A stretch of 34,736 bases of DNA from Peptostreptococcaceae bacterium (GCA_029983575.1 JASBZE010000008.1:1-34736); one strand, 5' to 3'; shown: positions 8,480 to 16,609, numbered from the stretch's first letter. Numbers and translations are program-made. Notes: generated by a model from the sequence alone, not told the origin.

Positions 8480-8640
8480 CTAGCTACAAAACGTCCATAG
8501 TAGCTCGTGATTTTCGTTTAATTTCCGAGAACTAAAAGCTGCGTATTCAATTAGCCTCGGTTCACCATTCGTCTGTTATTATTAATTATTTTTTATTACT
8601 TGTCATCTTTTGCGTACCTCGATGACTTATTAGTTTAATC
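8480..8640 (-). other. Structured non-coding stretch: 3' UTR or small RNA of unknown type
   Basis: Between the 3D-gene stop and its terminator the minus strand can form at least three hairpins. The first is GTCATC...GATGAC with a 13-base loop. The second is CCGAG..CTAA...TTAG..CTCGG with an internal bulge. The third is AGCTAC...GTAGCT with a 12-base loop. No reading frame longer than a few codons is present. It could be a long structured 3' UTR, a 3'-derived small RNA or an independent RNA gene. I do not recognise a known riboswitch class, and a riboswitch would be expected upstream rather than downstream of the gene. The rest of 8250-8688 (8302-8442) shows nothing else. Confidence 0.4.
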
Positions 8641-8688
8641 TTGATTTTCCTATTTAGGATTTTTTTATCTTGATTAGTTTATTATTTT

Positions 8689-9456
8689 TTACTTGTCTAA
8701 AACTACGATAGGTATATTTCTTCTACCGAAATTATTCATATTTCTAGCAGATTTCATAAATATATCTATTTTTGTTCCCTTTATTGCTCCACCACAATCG
8801 TTGGCTACGAATACCTTGTTGTAATAAGGTATATATACCTTTGATCCATATGGGATTACTCTAGGGTCTACAGCTATTGAACCCCAGTAAGGTCTCTGTC
8901 CAGTCGATGTGATTGAATGTCCTGTATAAGCAGATGCGTTTGAGATAAGTTGTTTACCTGATCCCACAAACTCACCGCTCGGTGTACAGACATAAGTCTT
9001 TCCATTCATAGTGAATGTTCCTGTAGCCATTACACCATTGTCCTTGAAGAAGTATTTCTTTCCGCCTATGTTCATTTCACCCTTAGCCATTGAACCTCCA
9101 GCGTGGAAGTAATACCAATTTCCTCCAAGGTTTAGCCAACCAATTTGCATCGCACCACCGGCGTGTAGATAGTACCAATTACCATCTATCTCTTGCCAAC
9201 CTCTTAGCATAGTACCAGAATTGTCAAAGTGATACCAAAAACTATCGATCTTATTCCATCCTGTAACCTTTTGTCCTTGTGCACTTATATAATTATATTG
9301 GCTACCAGTTTTAACCCAACCTTTAGGGTTAACTCTTTGTTCAATCCTAATGTCGTCGTTTTGAATTTCTTCTACATTTTGTGAAGCAAAAGCTAAACTC
9401 CCTGTCGAAAAAATCATAACTCCAGCAATAATTGCTGCCAACCTCTTTTTTAACAT
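8689..9456 (-). CDS. Secreted 3D-domain cell-wall enzyme with wall-binding repeats
   Basis: Extracellular protein of 255 residues. An N-terminal signal peptide (MLKKRLAAIIAGVMIFSTGSLAFA) is followed by about five 20-residue choline-binding-type repeats (GWQEIDGNWYYLHAGGAMQIGW and similar). The C-terminal 3D domain contains VDPRVIPYGSKVYIPYYNK and ANDCGGAIKGTKIDIF, including the conserved Asp residues that give the domain its name. 3D domains share a fold with MltA-type lytic transglycosylases and occur in resuscitation-factor-like muralytic enzymes, so a role in peptidoglycan cleavage or remodelling is likely. The ATG at 9456 is chosen for its GGAGG; a TTG 12 bases upstream overlaps that site. 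It is monocistronic. Confidence 0.88.
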   Translation of the reverse strand: MLKKRLAAIIAGVMIFSTGSLAFASQNVEEIQNDDIRIEQRVNPKGWVKTGSQYNYISAQGQKVTGWNKIDSFWYHFDNSGTMLRGWQEIDGNWYYLHAGGAMQIGWLNLGGNWYYFHAGGSMAKGEMNIGGKKYFFKDNGVMATGTFTMNGKTYVCTPSGEFVGSGKQLISNASAYTGHSITSTGQRPYWGSIAVDPRVIPYGSKVYIPYYNKVFVANDCGGAIKGTKIDIFMKSARNMNNFGRRNIPIVVLDK

Positions 9457-9480
9457 AATAACCTCCAAAATTTACCTTTT

Positions 9481-9529
9481 TGTTACCTTTGTCCCAATTT
9501 GTAACAAACAAACCAATCTTTGTTACAAA
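9481..9529 (-). promoter_or_regulatory. Leader hairpin and TGTWAC-type repeats upstream of the 3D-domain gene
   Basis: TTTGTAACAAA (9498-9508) and its exact inverted copy TTTGTTACAAA (9519-9529) flank a 10-base loop and can form an 11-bp hairpin in the mRNA leader. On the plus strand TGTTAC, TGTCCC and TGTAAC begin at about 9481, 9490 and 9500, roughly one helical turn apart. This spacing resembles response-regulator sites (OmpR family, such as WalR or PhoP), but the match is loose. Confidence 0.45.
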
Positions 9530-9540
9530 CTACTCTATCT

Positions 9541-9569
9541 ATAATACATAAAAGTTACAATTTTGTAAA
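9541..9569 (-). promoter_or_regulatory. Promoter of the 3D-domain gene
   Basis: Minus-strand -35 TTTACA (9564-9569) and -10 TATTAT (9541-9546), 17-base spacer. Confidence 0.65.
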
Positions 9570-9595
9570 GTATTTTTTTGTTTTATTTTGTAAAG
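9560..9595 (-). repeat. 11-bp direct repeat overlapping the -35 of the 3D-domain gene
   Basis: CTTTACAAAAT (minus strand) is present exactly at 9560-9570 and 9585-9595, a 25-base period; the proximal copy contains the -35. Position and conservation suggest a regulator site. Further upstream are the palindrome ATCACGTGAT (9613-9622) and a 7-bp inverted repeat TTGAAAT/ATTTCAA (9654-9673) of unknown role; nothing else is seen up to 9757. Confidence 0.5.
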
Positions 9596-9757
9596 TTGGC
9601 ATACATTTTTAAATCACGTGATATTTTTCTTACCCTCTACTTGTATCCATAAATTGAAATCAAGCTATTTCAACGTTTTTATATTTTTCTGACAAATGTC
9701 CTAAAAATTTTTTTATTTCTTGTTACAAAAAACGTTTCTAATTATAAAAAAATAAAT

Positions 9758-9791
9758 GAGCAAAACTGTAACAATTTGTAACTTTTTGCCC
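9758..9791 (-). terminator. Probable terminator of the cation efflux gene
   Basis: Arms GGGCAAAA / TTTTGCTC (8 bp, one wobble) enclose a loop of about 18 bases. On the minus strand it is followed by ATTTATTTTTTTATA, 33 bases after the stop. The loop is large, so strength is uncertain. Confidence 0.55.
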
Positions 9792-9823
9792 ATTTTTATT
9801 AAACTTCTATTTATAGTTATATC

Positions 9824-10804
9824 TTATTTATCTTTCTCATCCTCTAAATTATTTTTGTCTAAACACACCGGATCCATATGAATCACCAAATCTACCCCCA
9901 AATTCTTTTTTATGTGTTTCTCGGCCTTGTCGATATTTTCATGAACATCTACTACTCTAGCGTTAGAGTCAACATAGGCGTGTACCGATGCCAAGATATT
10001 TCCGGCACCATAATTGTGTATCCTTAGATCATGGGTAGATATAATGCCATTTTGTCTTTCTAGTTCTTCTTTTATGTCACTTATAACTTTTTCATCAGGA
10101 GCTTCTCCCAACAAAAGACTTATCGCCTCACGAATAAGCTCATATCCTGCGTAACCTATTATAATAGAAATAATTATACCGACAAACCCATCTACGTTTA
10201 CTCCAAATTTTCTAGCTACAAACATTGAGATTAAAATCGCTGTCGTAATTACTGAATCTCCAAAAGCATCTGTCGCCACTGCTTTTAATGTTGTTGAATC
10301 TATCTTTTTTGAAAGTCTTCTATTATATATGCCCAGCACCACCTTAATTACTATAGATGCCAGCAGTATTAAGATGATTACTTTATTAAATTCTACTTGG
10401 ACTGGATTAATTACCTTTGAAACAGATGACTTGAAAAACTCCAAGGCTAGGTTTAGTACGATTATTGAAACTACGAAGCTAGCAATATATTCCATCCTAC
10501 CGTGACCATAGGGATGAGCCTTATCAGCCGGTCTATTTGCCATCTTGGCCCCAATTAAGGCAATTATTGACGATCCCGTATCAGATAGATTGTTAAATGC
10601 ATCGGCTGTTATTGATACAGAGTGAGAGATTGTGCCGGCAAAGAATTTAATACCAAAGAGACAGAGGTTTAGCACAATCCCGAGTAAACTTGCACGGAAA
10701 ACCGACTTTTCTCTATTTCTAGCATTAAATCTATCATTATTTTCATCATCGACATTAAATCTATTATGACTGATGTTAAATTCTTTATTATCTATTTTAT
10801 TCAT
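9824..10804 (-). CDS. Cation diffusion facilitator (CDF) family metal efflux transporter
   Basis: Membrane antiporter exporting Zn, Fe, Mn or Co. About six transmembrane helices are followed by a cytosolic ferredoxin-like C-terminal domain (VISDIKEELERQNGIISTHDLRIHNYGAGN). The metal-site signature SITADAFNNLSDTGSS in helix 2 and AVATDAFGDSVITT in helix 5 supply paired Asp residues, and HPYGHGRMEY is also typical. It has 326 residues from the ATG at 10804, chosen because GAGGTG precedes it; an upstream in-frame ATG would add ten residues without a ribosome site. It is divergent from ferritin, which hints at iron or manganese, but the substrate cannot be settled from motifs. Confidence 0.92.
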   Translation of the reverse strand: MNKIDNKEFNISHNRFNVDDENNDRFNARNREKSVFRASLLGIVLNLCLFGIKFFAGTISHSVSITADAFNNLSDTGSSIIALIGAKMANRPADKAHPYGHGRMEYIASFVVSIIVLNLALEFFKSSVSKVINPVQVEFNKVIILILLASIVIKVVLGIYNRRLSKKIDSTTLKAVATDAFGDSVITTAILISMFVARKFGVNVDGFVGIIISIIIGYAGYELIREAISLLLGEAPDEKVISDIKEELERQNGIISTHDLRIHNYGAGNILASVHAYVDSNARVVDVHENIDKAEKHIKKNLGVDLVIHMDPVCLDKNNLEDEKDK

Positions 10805-10824
10805 TTTTATTTCACCTCTATATA

Positions 10825-10853
10825 ATATTAACATATTCTCATTTCATTATCAA
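10825..10853 (-). promoter_or_regulatory. Promoter of the CDF transporter gene
   Basis: Minus-strand -35 TTGATA (10848-10853), 17-base spacer, -10 TAATAT (10825-10830) with an upstream TG. The leader would be very short, starting close to the ribosome binding site. Confidence 0.5.
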
Positions 10854-11038
10854 GTAGGAATAACCGCCCCACAATTCCTTTTTAAGCTAAACTCGATTCA
10901 AATTAAGTAGAAATCCATTTATACTTGAAATCTAGGTTTCTTTTTTATCCGTTTGGGTATATAAATAAAATGAGGATAACAAGAAGATTCAAGGTTATTA
11001 ATGATATACGTGCTTCTAAATAACACTAATGTCATTTA

Positions 11039-11047
11039 TGATAAAAT
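11039..11047 (+). promoter_or_regulatory. Possible extended -10 of the ferritin promoter
   Basis: TGATAAAAT fits the extended -10 pattern TGnTATAAT and lies about 40 bases before the ferritin ATG; no good -35 is seen. GTTATTAAT occurs on both sides (about 10994 and 11053). I could not identify a Fur or PerR box. Confidence 0.35.
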
Positions 11048-11089
11048 ATCTTGTTATTAATTTTTGAAAAAATACCTAGGAGGTAAATT

Positions 11090-11596
11090 ATGCTAAGCGA
11101 AAAACTACAAAAATTATTAAATGATCAAATTAACTATGAATATTATTCAGCATATACATATCTAGCAATGTCTGCATATGCTGATAGCAACGAATTTCCA
11201 GGAATTGCAAACTTCTTTATGATTCAAGCTCAAGAAGAAATGGAACACGCTAAGAGAATATATACTTATATGCTTTCAAAAGGCGGAGATATCGAACTTG
11301 AAGCAATAGAAAAACCAAAAAAAGAATACAAGGACGTTTTTGAAATCTTTGATGAAGGTCTTTCTCATGAACAAGAAGTAACTAGGAGAATTTATCATAT
11401 TGCCGACGTTGCTCTTGAAGAAAAAGAACACGCTACTATGAGTTTCATCAAGTGGTTTATAGATGAGCAAGTTGAAGAAGAAGAAAGTTTCTCTCTATTG
11501 GTTAAAAAGGCTAAGAGAGCTCTTGATAATCCAGCTGCTCTATACCTATTAGATGATGAACTAGCTAGTAGAACTCTTCATCCAGCTGCTAAGTAA
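11090..11596 (+). CDS. ftnA: Non-haem ferritin
   Basis: Iron-storage protein forming a 24-subunit shell that oxidises Fe(II) and stores Fe(III). The 168 residues match bacterial FtnA. Ferroxidase ligands align at the canonical positions: E17 (NYEYYSAYTYL), E50 and H53 (QEEMEHAKRIY), E94, and E126/E130 with Q127 (FIDEQVEEE). There is no haem-binding Met as in bacterioferritin. AGGAGG lies seven bases before the ATG. It is monocistronic, with a strong terminator; the neighbouring divergent gene is a metal exporter. Confidence 0.96.
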   Translation: MLSEKLQKLLNDQINYEYYSAYTYLAMSAYADSNEFPGIANFFMIQAQEEMEHAKRIYTYMLSKGGDIELEAIEKPKKEYKDVFEIFDEGLSHEQEVTRRIYHIADVALEEKEHATMSFIKWFIDEQVEEEESFSLLVKKAKRALDNPAALYLLDDELASRTLHPAAK

Positions 11597-11656
11597 TCTT
11601 TCTTGGAGAAAAAATATTCATTGAATAATATTAATAAAAAAATCTAAAAATTAAAG

Positions 11657-11691
11657 GCCTTGGTTGGGTAATCCCCCACCAAGGCTTTTTT
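11657..11691 (+). terminator. Intrinsic terminator of ferritin, possibly bidirectional
   Basis: GCCTTGGT / ACCAAGGC stem (8 bp, extended by GGG/CCC) followed by TTTTTT. On the minus strand the same hairpin is followed by CTTTAATTTTT and could also end the MATE transcript. Confidence 0.88.
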
Positions 11692-11703
11692 ATGTGTACT
11701 CTC

Positions 11704-11795
11704 AAGCTAATTCACTAGATTGTTATTATGACAGTCATTAGGTTGTATTATGCTAATCACTAGATTATTTTTAAGCTAATCACTAAGTTTCTCTT
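11704..11795. repeat. Four imperfect tandem copies, about 23-bp unit
   Basis: Units at 11704-11727, 11728-11749, 11750-11772 and 11773-11795 share a core like GCTAATCACTAGATT; the second unit is the most diverged. The last unit runs over the stop codon and final codons of the MATE gene. No spacers separate the units, so this is a minisatellite and not a CRISPR. Confidence 0.65.
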
Positions 11796-13156
11796 AATAT
11801 CCCGCCATTTACATATAGGGTATTTCTCTTATATCTAATAAGCATTGCGAGAAGTAGTATGCCTCCCTTAAACATAGTAGATACTGAAATAGTCCACCAA
11901 ACCCCATCTAAACCTAGCATTTCAGGCCTAGATAAAAATATTGCCATCGGTATTCTCATAAGATTAAAAAATATACCTACAAAGGACGGGAGAATCGTCC
12001 TACCCAATCCCTTAAATATACCTCCTGATATTATCTCTGCACAGTTTCCTGGCTGTGAGAATCCTATTATTGTAAGGTAGGCGCTACCGACCAGTATCGC
12101 TTCTTTTTCATTAATAAATATCGAGAAAATCTGTTTTCCAAAAATCACCATCAATATTCCCGTAAAAATTCCCCATGATAGGGCAAACCCCTCTCCTACC
12201 TTTATGCCTTTTCTTACTCTATAGTCATTTCTAGCGCCGTAATTTTGCCCTGTAAACGAGCTCATAGCAGTACCCATTCCATCGGCAGTCAAATACGAAA
12301 TCGCCTCTATCTGAGTACCCACCTTGTGTGCAGCTATTGCCACAGGTCCCCAAGAAGCTATAATCACTCCTATAAACATAGATATTACGGTAAACATAGC
12401 ACTCTGAATTCCAACTGGAAATCCTAGTTTAACAATCTCTTTATGGTAGATAAGCTCTACATTTCTAAAGTACTTAACTCTAAAAACACCGCTCTTATCT
12501 TTTATTACCAACACTAAAAAAGCTATTGTACCTAGTGCCTGAGCGATTACAGTCGCAATTGCAGCTCCCACGACCTCAAGACGAGGAAAACCAAAAAGCC
12601 CAAGTATTAAAATCGGATCTAATATCATGTTGGCAATTAAACACATTGCATTTATTTTAAAAGGGGTCTTGGAATTTCCCATGCCGTTAAATATAGCTGA
12701 AAACACAGGATTCATAAAGAAAAATATCATACCAATCGCTATGATAATAAGGTACTGAATTCCCATCTCGTTTACAGCCGCGTCCTTAATCCTAAAAAAA
12801 TGTATCAAGGGTCCGGCAAATACAATCAGGAACAAACTGTAAAGGAGCGCCTGCGTAATATTTAATTCTATAGATGATTTTATGTATTTTTTTACCTTAT
12901 CCCTATTTCTTTCTCCTAAACCTTGGGCCACTTTTACCTCTCCGCCTATTCTTGCTATCATTATAAATGCTTGAGCAAGCCAAGGAAAAAATCCCGCTGT
13001 TCCTACAGCAGCCACAGCTCCAGCCCCAACCTTGCCGACAAATAACATATCAACCAGGTTATAGCCAGTCTGCATGAAAGATGTACCCATGATTGGCAGG
13101 GATAGAAGAAATATCTTTTTAAAGATACTTCCTTCCGTCAAATCTAATCTATTCAT
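11783..13156 (-). CDS. MATE family efflux transporter
   Basis: Twelve-helix cation-coupled multidrug or metabolite exporter, 457 residues. It starts with the family-typical LTEGSIFKKIFLLSLPIMGTSFMQTGYNLVDMLFVGKVGAGAVAAVG. The internal two-fold repeat shows again as KLGFPVGIQSAMFTVISMFIG in the second half, and GQNYGARNDYRVRKGI is a conserved MATE loop. A GAAAGGAATAAT site precedes the ATG. It is monocistronic behind an extended -10 promoter. The final codons overlap a tandem-repeat array, so the C-terminus may vary between strains. The substrate is unknown. Confidence 0.92.
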   Translation of the reverse strand: MNRLDLTEGSIFKKIFLLSLPIMGTSFMQTGYNLVDMLFVGKVGAGAVAAVGTAGFFPWLAQAFIMIARIGGEVKVAQGLGERNRDKVKKYIKSSIELNITQALLYSLFLIVFAGPLIHFFRIKDAAVNEMGIQYLIIIAIGMIFFFMNPVFSAIFNGMGNSKTPFKINAMCLIANMILDPILILGLFGFPRLEVVGAAIATVIAQALGTIAFLVLVIKDKSGVFRVKYFRNVELIYHKEIVKLGFPVGIQSAMFTVISMFIGVIIASWGPVAIAAHKVGTQIEAISYLTADGMGTAMSSFTGQNYGARNDYRVRKGIKVGEGFALSWGIFTGILMVIFGKQIFSIFINEKEAILVGSAYLTIIGFSQPGNCAEIISGGIFKGLGRTILPSFVGIFFNLMRIPMAIFLSRPEMLGLDGVWWTISVSTMFKGGILLLAMLIRYKRNTLYVNGGILRET

Positions 13157-13196
13157 ATTATTCCTTTCTATAATTTATATTTAAATACCAATGAAT

Positions 13197-13205
13197 ATTA
13201 TATCA
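13197..13205 (-). promoter_or_regulatory. Extended -10 promoter of the MATE gene
   Basis: The minus strand reads TGATATAAT, a perfect TGnTATAAT, about 45 bases before the MATE ATG. There is no convincing -35, which an extended -10 can tolerate. Confidence 0.6.
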
Positions 13206-13214
13206 TATTTTTTC

Positions 13215-13249
13215 ATAAAAATTTGGCGTAAGATGTTTCTTACGCCAAA
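13215..13249 (-). terminator. Intrinsic terminator of lon-engB
   Basis: Perfect 11-bp inverted repeat TTTGGCGTAAG / CTTACGCCAAA (13222-13232, 13239-13249) with a 6-base loop, followed on the minus strand by TTTTTATG. It is about 140 bases past the engB stop, beyond the repeat array. Confidence 0.85.
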
Positions 13250-13297
13250 TAGAAATCTAAAACTCTATGCCGATGTTTTCTATAATAACATTTTTAT

Positions 13298-13369
13298 AAG
13301 CTAGACCATTAATATTAATACAAGCTAAACCATTATTATTAATGCAAGCTAAATCGTAAACATTAATAT
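13298..13369. repeat. Three imperfect tandem copies of a 24-bp unit
   Basis: Units at 13298-13321, 13322-13345 and 13346-13369 all begin AAGCTA and contain ATTAAT near the end; the first two differ at four positions, the third is more diverged. They lie between engB and its terminator and so would be transcribed in the 3' UTR. AAGCTAA is also the start of units in the 11.7 kb array. Confidence 0.7.
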
Positions 13370-13387
13370 AAATCACATCAAAAAGCT

Positions 13388-14002
13388 TTAATCCTGAGTT
13401 ATTTCATATCCGCATCCAGTGTAAATACTAACTATCTCATCCCACAACTGTTCTATTCCATTTTTGTTTGAACTTGAAGTCAGTATTATTCTGTCTTCTG
13501 GGTGCATCATCAATTTAGTTTTTATATTTTTAAGATGTTTTTGATATTGACCTCGCTTTATTTTATCGCCCTTAGTCGCTACAACAACACAATCATATCC
13601 AAAGTGTTTTATCCACTGATACATCATCTTGTCGTCATTTGTCGGATCGTGTCTGACATCTACTAGGAGAAATATTGAGCAAAGTGTAGGCCTATCTTCG
13701 AGATACATCTCCATTATAGGGCCCCACTTCTCCTTTTCTGCTTTTGACACCCTTGCATACCCATATCCAGGAAGATCCACAAAGTAAAACTCCTCATTAA
13801 TTTTGTAGAAATTTATAGTTCTGGTTTTTCCGGGATTTTGTGATGTCCTTGCGAAGTTTCTTCTATTTAATAACGAATTTATCAGCGATGACTTACCGAC
13901 ATTAGATCGTCCAACCATAGCAATTTCAGGTAATTCATCCGTTGGGTACTGTGACTTTTTGACAGCACTCATATCCATTGTCATACTTCTAAGCTTAATC
14001 AT
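13388..14002 (-). CDS. engB: Ribosome biogenesis GTPase EngB/YsxC
   Basis: Essential GTPase that assists late assembly of the 50S subunit. It has 204 residues, with G1 GRSNVGKSSLI, G2 region NPGKTRTINFY, G3 DLPGYGYA, G4 TKGDK and G5-like TSSSNKNG. The pairing lon-engB, here 11 bases apart, is a conserved Firmicutes arrangement. The ATG is preceded by AAAGGTG. It is transcribed with lon and ends at the hairpin near 13.23 kb. Confidence 0.96.
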   Translation of the reverse strand: MIKLRSMTMDMSAVKKSQYPTDELPEIAMVGRSNVGKSSLINSLLNRRNFARTSQNPGKTRTINFYKINEEFYFVDLPGYGYARVSKAEKEKWGPIMEMYLEDRPTLCSIFLLVDVRHDPTNDDKMMYQWIKHFGYDCVVVATKGDKIKRGQYQKHLKNIKTKLMMHPEDRIILTSSSNKNGIEQLWDEIVSIYTGCGYEITQD

Positions 14003-14013
14003 AAATACACCTT

Positions 14014-16536
14014 TTACTTATCTACATCAGATTCGCTATCTTTTTTTACTGAATTAGTTTTATCTGATTTATCTTCTGATTTTTTTGTTTGTCTTGTTGT
14101 TTTTCTAGCGCTACTCTTTTTAGCTGAAGCTTTTTTGTCTGATGATTTATCCTTATCAGTTGCGGATTTCTTCTCGCCCTTGCTTTCAGAAAGAGCTATA
14201 TTTATTACTTCTGACATATGCTCAACAGGGAAAAACTCAAGCTCTTCTCTAACTTCCTCAGGTATTTTTTCAATATCCTTCTCGTTGTCCTTAGGTAGTA
14301 TTATCTTTCTAGCGCCCGCCCTGTGTGCCGCCAATGTCTTTTCTCTAAATCCACCGATCGCCATAACATTACCTCTAATAGTAATCTCACCTGTCATGGC
14401 AAATCTCTGAGACACAGGTCTGTTTGTAAGAGCAGAAAGTACGGCAAGAGCCATTGTAATACCAGCAGAAGGACCGTCTTTTTGTATTCCTCCCTTTGGA
14501 AGATGTATATGAATGTCTTTTGTCTTGTAAAAATCTTCTTCTATATCGTATTTGTCGGCAACTGATCTGATATATGAAACCCCAGCCCTAGCTGATTCCT
14601 TCATAGTATCTCCCATACCACCTGTTAGTGTTATCTGACCAGAGCCATTAACTACATTTACTTCGACTTTTACAGATGTACCTCCAACCGGAGTCCATCC
14701 CATTCCGTTTACACAACCTACTAGCAAGTCGTCATTGTAGTTATCCCCCTCAAAAGCCTTGTCTACTAAGAACTTATCTACATCTTCCTTAGTGATTACA
14801 ATTGGCTTCATATCAGGATTTTCTACAACCATCCTAACTACCTTCCTGCATATCTTTTCTATACATCTCTCTAAGCTTCTAACACCGGCTTCTCTAGTAT
14901 AGTCGTTTATAATATACCTTACAACTTCTTCATCCATAGTTATGAAATCATCTTTTAATCCATGACTTCTAACTTGTTTTGGAATTAGATATCTCTTAGC
15001 TATCTCATATTTCTCTTTTTCAATATACCCTTCGAGATTTATGACTTCCATCCTATCATATAGAGGTCTTGGAATAGTTTCTATATTATTGGCAGTAGTC
15101 AAAAACATCACGTTAGATAAATCAAAAGGTATCTCTAAATAGTGATCGACGAAGTTTTTATTCTGCTCAGGGTCTAGAACCTCAAGTAATGCTGAAGCTG
15201 GGTCCCCTCTAAAGTCAGAAGCCATCTTGTCAATCTCATCAAATAGGAATACTGGATTTTTTGAGTTGGCTTCTATCATGGCATTTATTATCCTACCCGG
15301 TATAGATCCTATGTAAGTTCTCCTGTGACCTCTTATCTCTGCCTCATCTCTAACGCCTCCGAGAGATAATCTCACAAATTTTCTATTCATAGCCCTAGCA
15401 ATTGACTTTGCTATAGAAGTCTTACCAACACCAGGAGGTCCATATAGACAAACTATAGGAGATTTTAAGTTTTTAGATAACTTTCTTACAGCCAAAAACT
15501 CTATTATCCTCTCTTTTACCTCTTCCATTCCATAGTGATCCTCATCTAGAATTTCAGTTGCCTTAGCAATGTCTAGTGAGTCTCTTGTGGTTTTGTTCCA
15601 AGGTAGGGAGAATATAGTGTCTAGGTATTCCCTACTTACGTTAAACTCAGGAGAAGATGGTGAAGTTCTAGCAAACTTCTTAATCTCCCTCTCGATTTTT
15701 TTCTTTGTTTCCTTTGGAGCCTTAATCTTAGATAGTTTTTCAGTAAATTCTTCCACCTTATTTTCTGAGTCGTCATCTTCGCCGAGCTCTTGCTGAAGTG
15801 ATTTTATCTGCTCTCTTAGATAACTCTCTTTGTGGAATTTATTGATTTGCTTCTTGAGCTTTAATCCTACCTTTTTCTCAATGCTCACAATTTCTATTTC
15901 CTTTACGATCATCTCGTAAAGTACATCCATCCTATCGCTTATATCGATAGTGTTAATTATCTTATTTTTGTCTTCTGTCTTTAGCCTCATCGCACTTGCA
16001 ACAGCATCGACCATTTCGCTGTAGTCTTCGATATTTTCGATTGGACCTATAGCATCTTTAGAAATCTTCGTTCCTATATTTATGAACTCTTTGAAATTAG
16101 TTATAAGAGTTCTTGACTTAGCCTCTAACTCCATCTTTTCATTTTCTGGAATTTTGCTGCTGTCTAGATCAAATGAAATCAGATCAGCATATACATATGA
16201 ATCATGAGCATTGAATTTTTCTATCATTGCCCTCTTCACACCTTCTACTACAACTCTGATCGCACCTTCTCCAATGCTTACTACTTGTTTTATATTACAA
16301 ATTACCCCAACCTCTTCAAGGTCATTTACTCCCGGTCTTTCAACCTCAGGATCCTTTTGACTAATTACGAAGATTTCCTCATTCTCCATAGCCTTTTCTA
16401 TAGCCTTAACTGATGCCGGTCTACCAACATCGAAGCTAAGCATAGCACCAGGAATAACCATTACTCCCCTAAGAGGTACCAAGGGTAGTGTTGTTTTAGA
16501 TATCTCATATCTGTCTATTTTTTTAATTTTATCCAC
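14014..16536 (-). CDS. lon: ATP-dependent protease Lon
   Basis: Hexameric AAA+ serine protease degrading misfolded and regulatory proteins in the cytosol; 840 residues. In order: the N-terminal LON substrate domain (LPLVPLRGVMVIPGAMLSFDVGR), coiled-coil region, Walker A GPPGVGKTS, Walker B VFLFDEIDK, and protease domain with the catalytic Ser in KDGPSAGIT and the Lys in GNVMAIGGFREKTLAAHRAG. The last 55 or so residues form an unusual Lys/Ser/Asp-rich tail. The start is GTG at 16536 behind GAGGTGAGAAT; the overlapping ATG is out of frame. First gene of lon-engB. Confidence 0.97.
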   Translation of the reverse strand: MDKIKKIDRYEISKTTLPLVPLRGVMVIPGAMLSFDVGRPASVKAIEKAMENEEIFVISQKDPEVERPGVNDLEEVGVICNIKQVVSIGEGAIRVVVEGVKRAMIEKFNAHDSYVYADLISFDLDSSKIPENEKMELEAKSRTLITNFKEFINIGTKISKDAIGPIENIEDYSEMVDAVASAMRLKTEDKNKIINTIDISDRMDVLYEMIVKEIEIVSIEKKVGLKLKKQINKFHKESYLREQIKSLQQELGEDDDSENKVEEFTEKLSKIKAPKETKKKIEREIKKFARTSPSSPEFNVSREYLDTIFSLPWNKTTRDSLDIAKATEILDEDHYGMEEVKERIIEFLAVRKLSKNLKSPIVCLYGPPGVGKTSIAKSIARAMNRKFVRLSLGGVRDEAEIRGHRRTYIGSIPGRIINAMIEANSKNPVFLFDEIDKMASDFRGDPASALLEVLDPEQNKNFVDHYLEIPFDLSNVMFLTTANNIETIPRPLYDRMEVINLEGYIEKEKYEIAKRYLIPKQVRSHGLKDDFITMDEEVVRYIINDYTREAGVRSLERCIEKICRKVVRMVVENPDMKPIVITKEDVDKFLVDKAFEGDNYNDDLLVGCVNGMGWTPVGGTSVKVEVNVVNGSGQITLTGGMGDTMKESARAGVSYIRSVADKYDIEEDFYKTKDIHIHLPKGGIQKDGPSAGITMALAVLSALTNRPVSQRFAMTGEITIRGNVMAIGGFREKTLAAHRAGARKIILPKDNEKDIEKIPEEVREELEFFPVEHMSEVINIALSESKGEKKSATDKDKSSDKKASAKKSSARKTTRQTKKSEDKSDKTNSVKKDSESDVDK

Positions 16537-16570
16537 ATTCTCACCTCTTCATAAAGAATTAATATTATTT

Positions 16571-16609
16571 ACTATTCAAATCTTAATCAAAATACAACTA
16601 TTCAAATCT
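16571..16609 (-). repeat. 13-bp direct repeat in the lon leader
   Basis: ACTATTCAAATCT (plus-strand reading) is present exactly at 16571-16583 and 16597-16609, a 26-base period, just downstream of the lon -10. It may be an operator. It does not match the CtsR heptad repeat or the CIRCE element. Confidence 0.45.

Noticed and set aside
8480..8640. c-di-AMP (ydaO) or other known riboswitch next to the 3D-domain gene
   Set aside because: The stretch lies downstream of that gene, and I could not match the conserved cores of c-di-AMP, c-di-GMP, fluoride or THF aptamers by eye.
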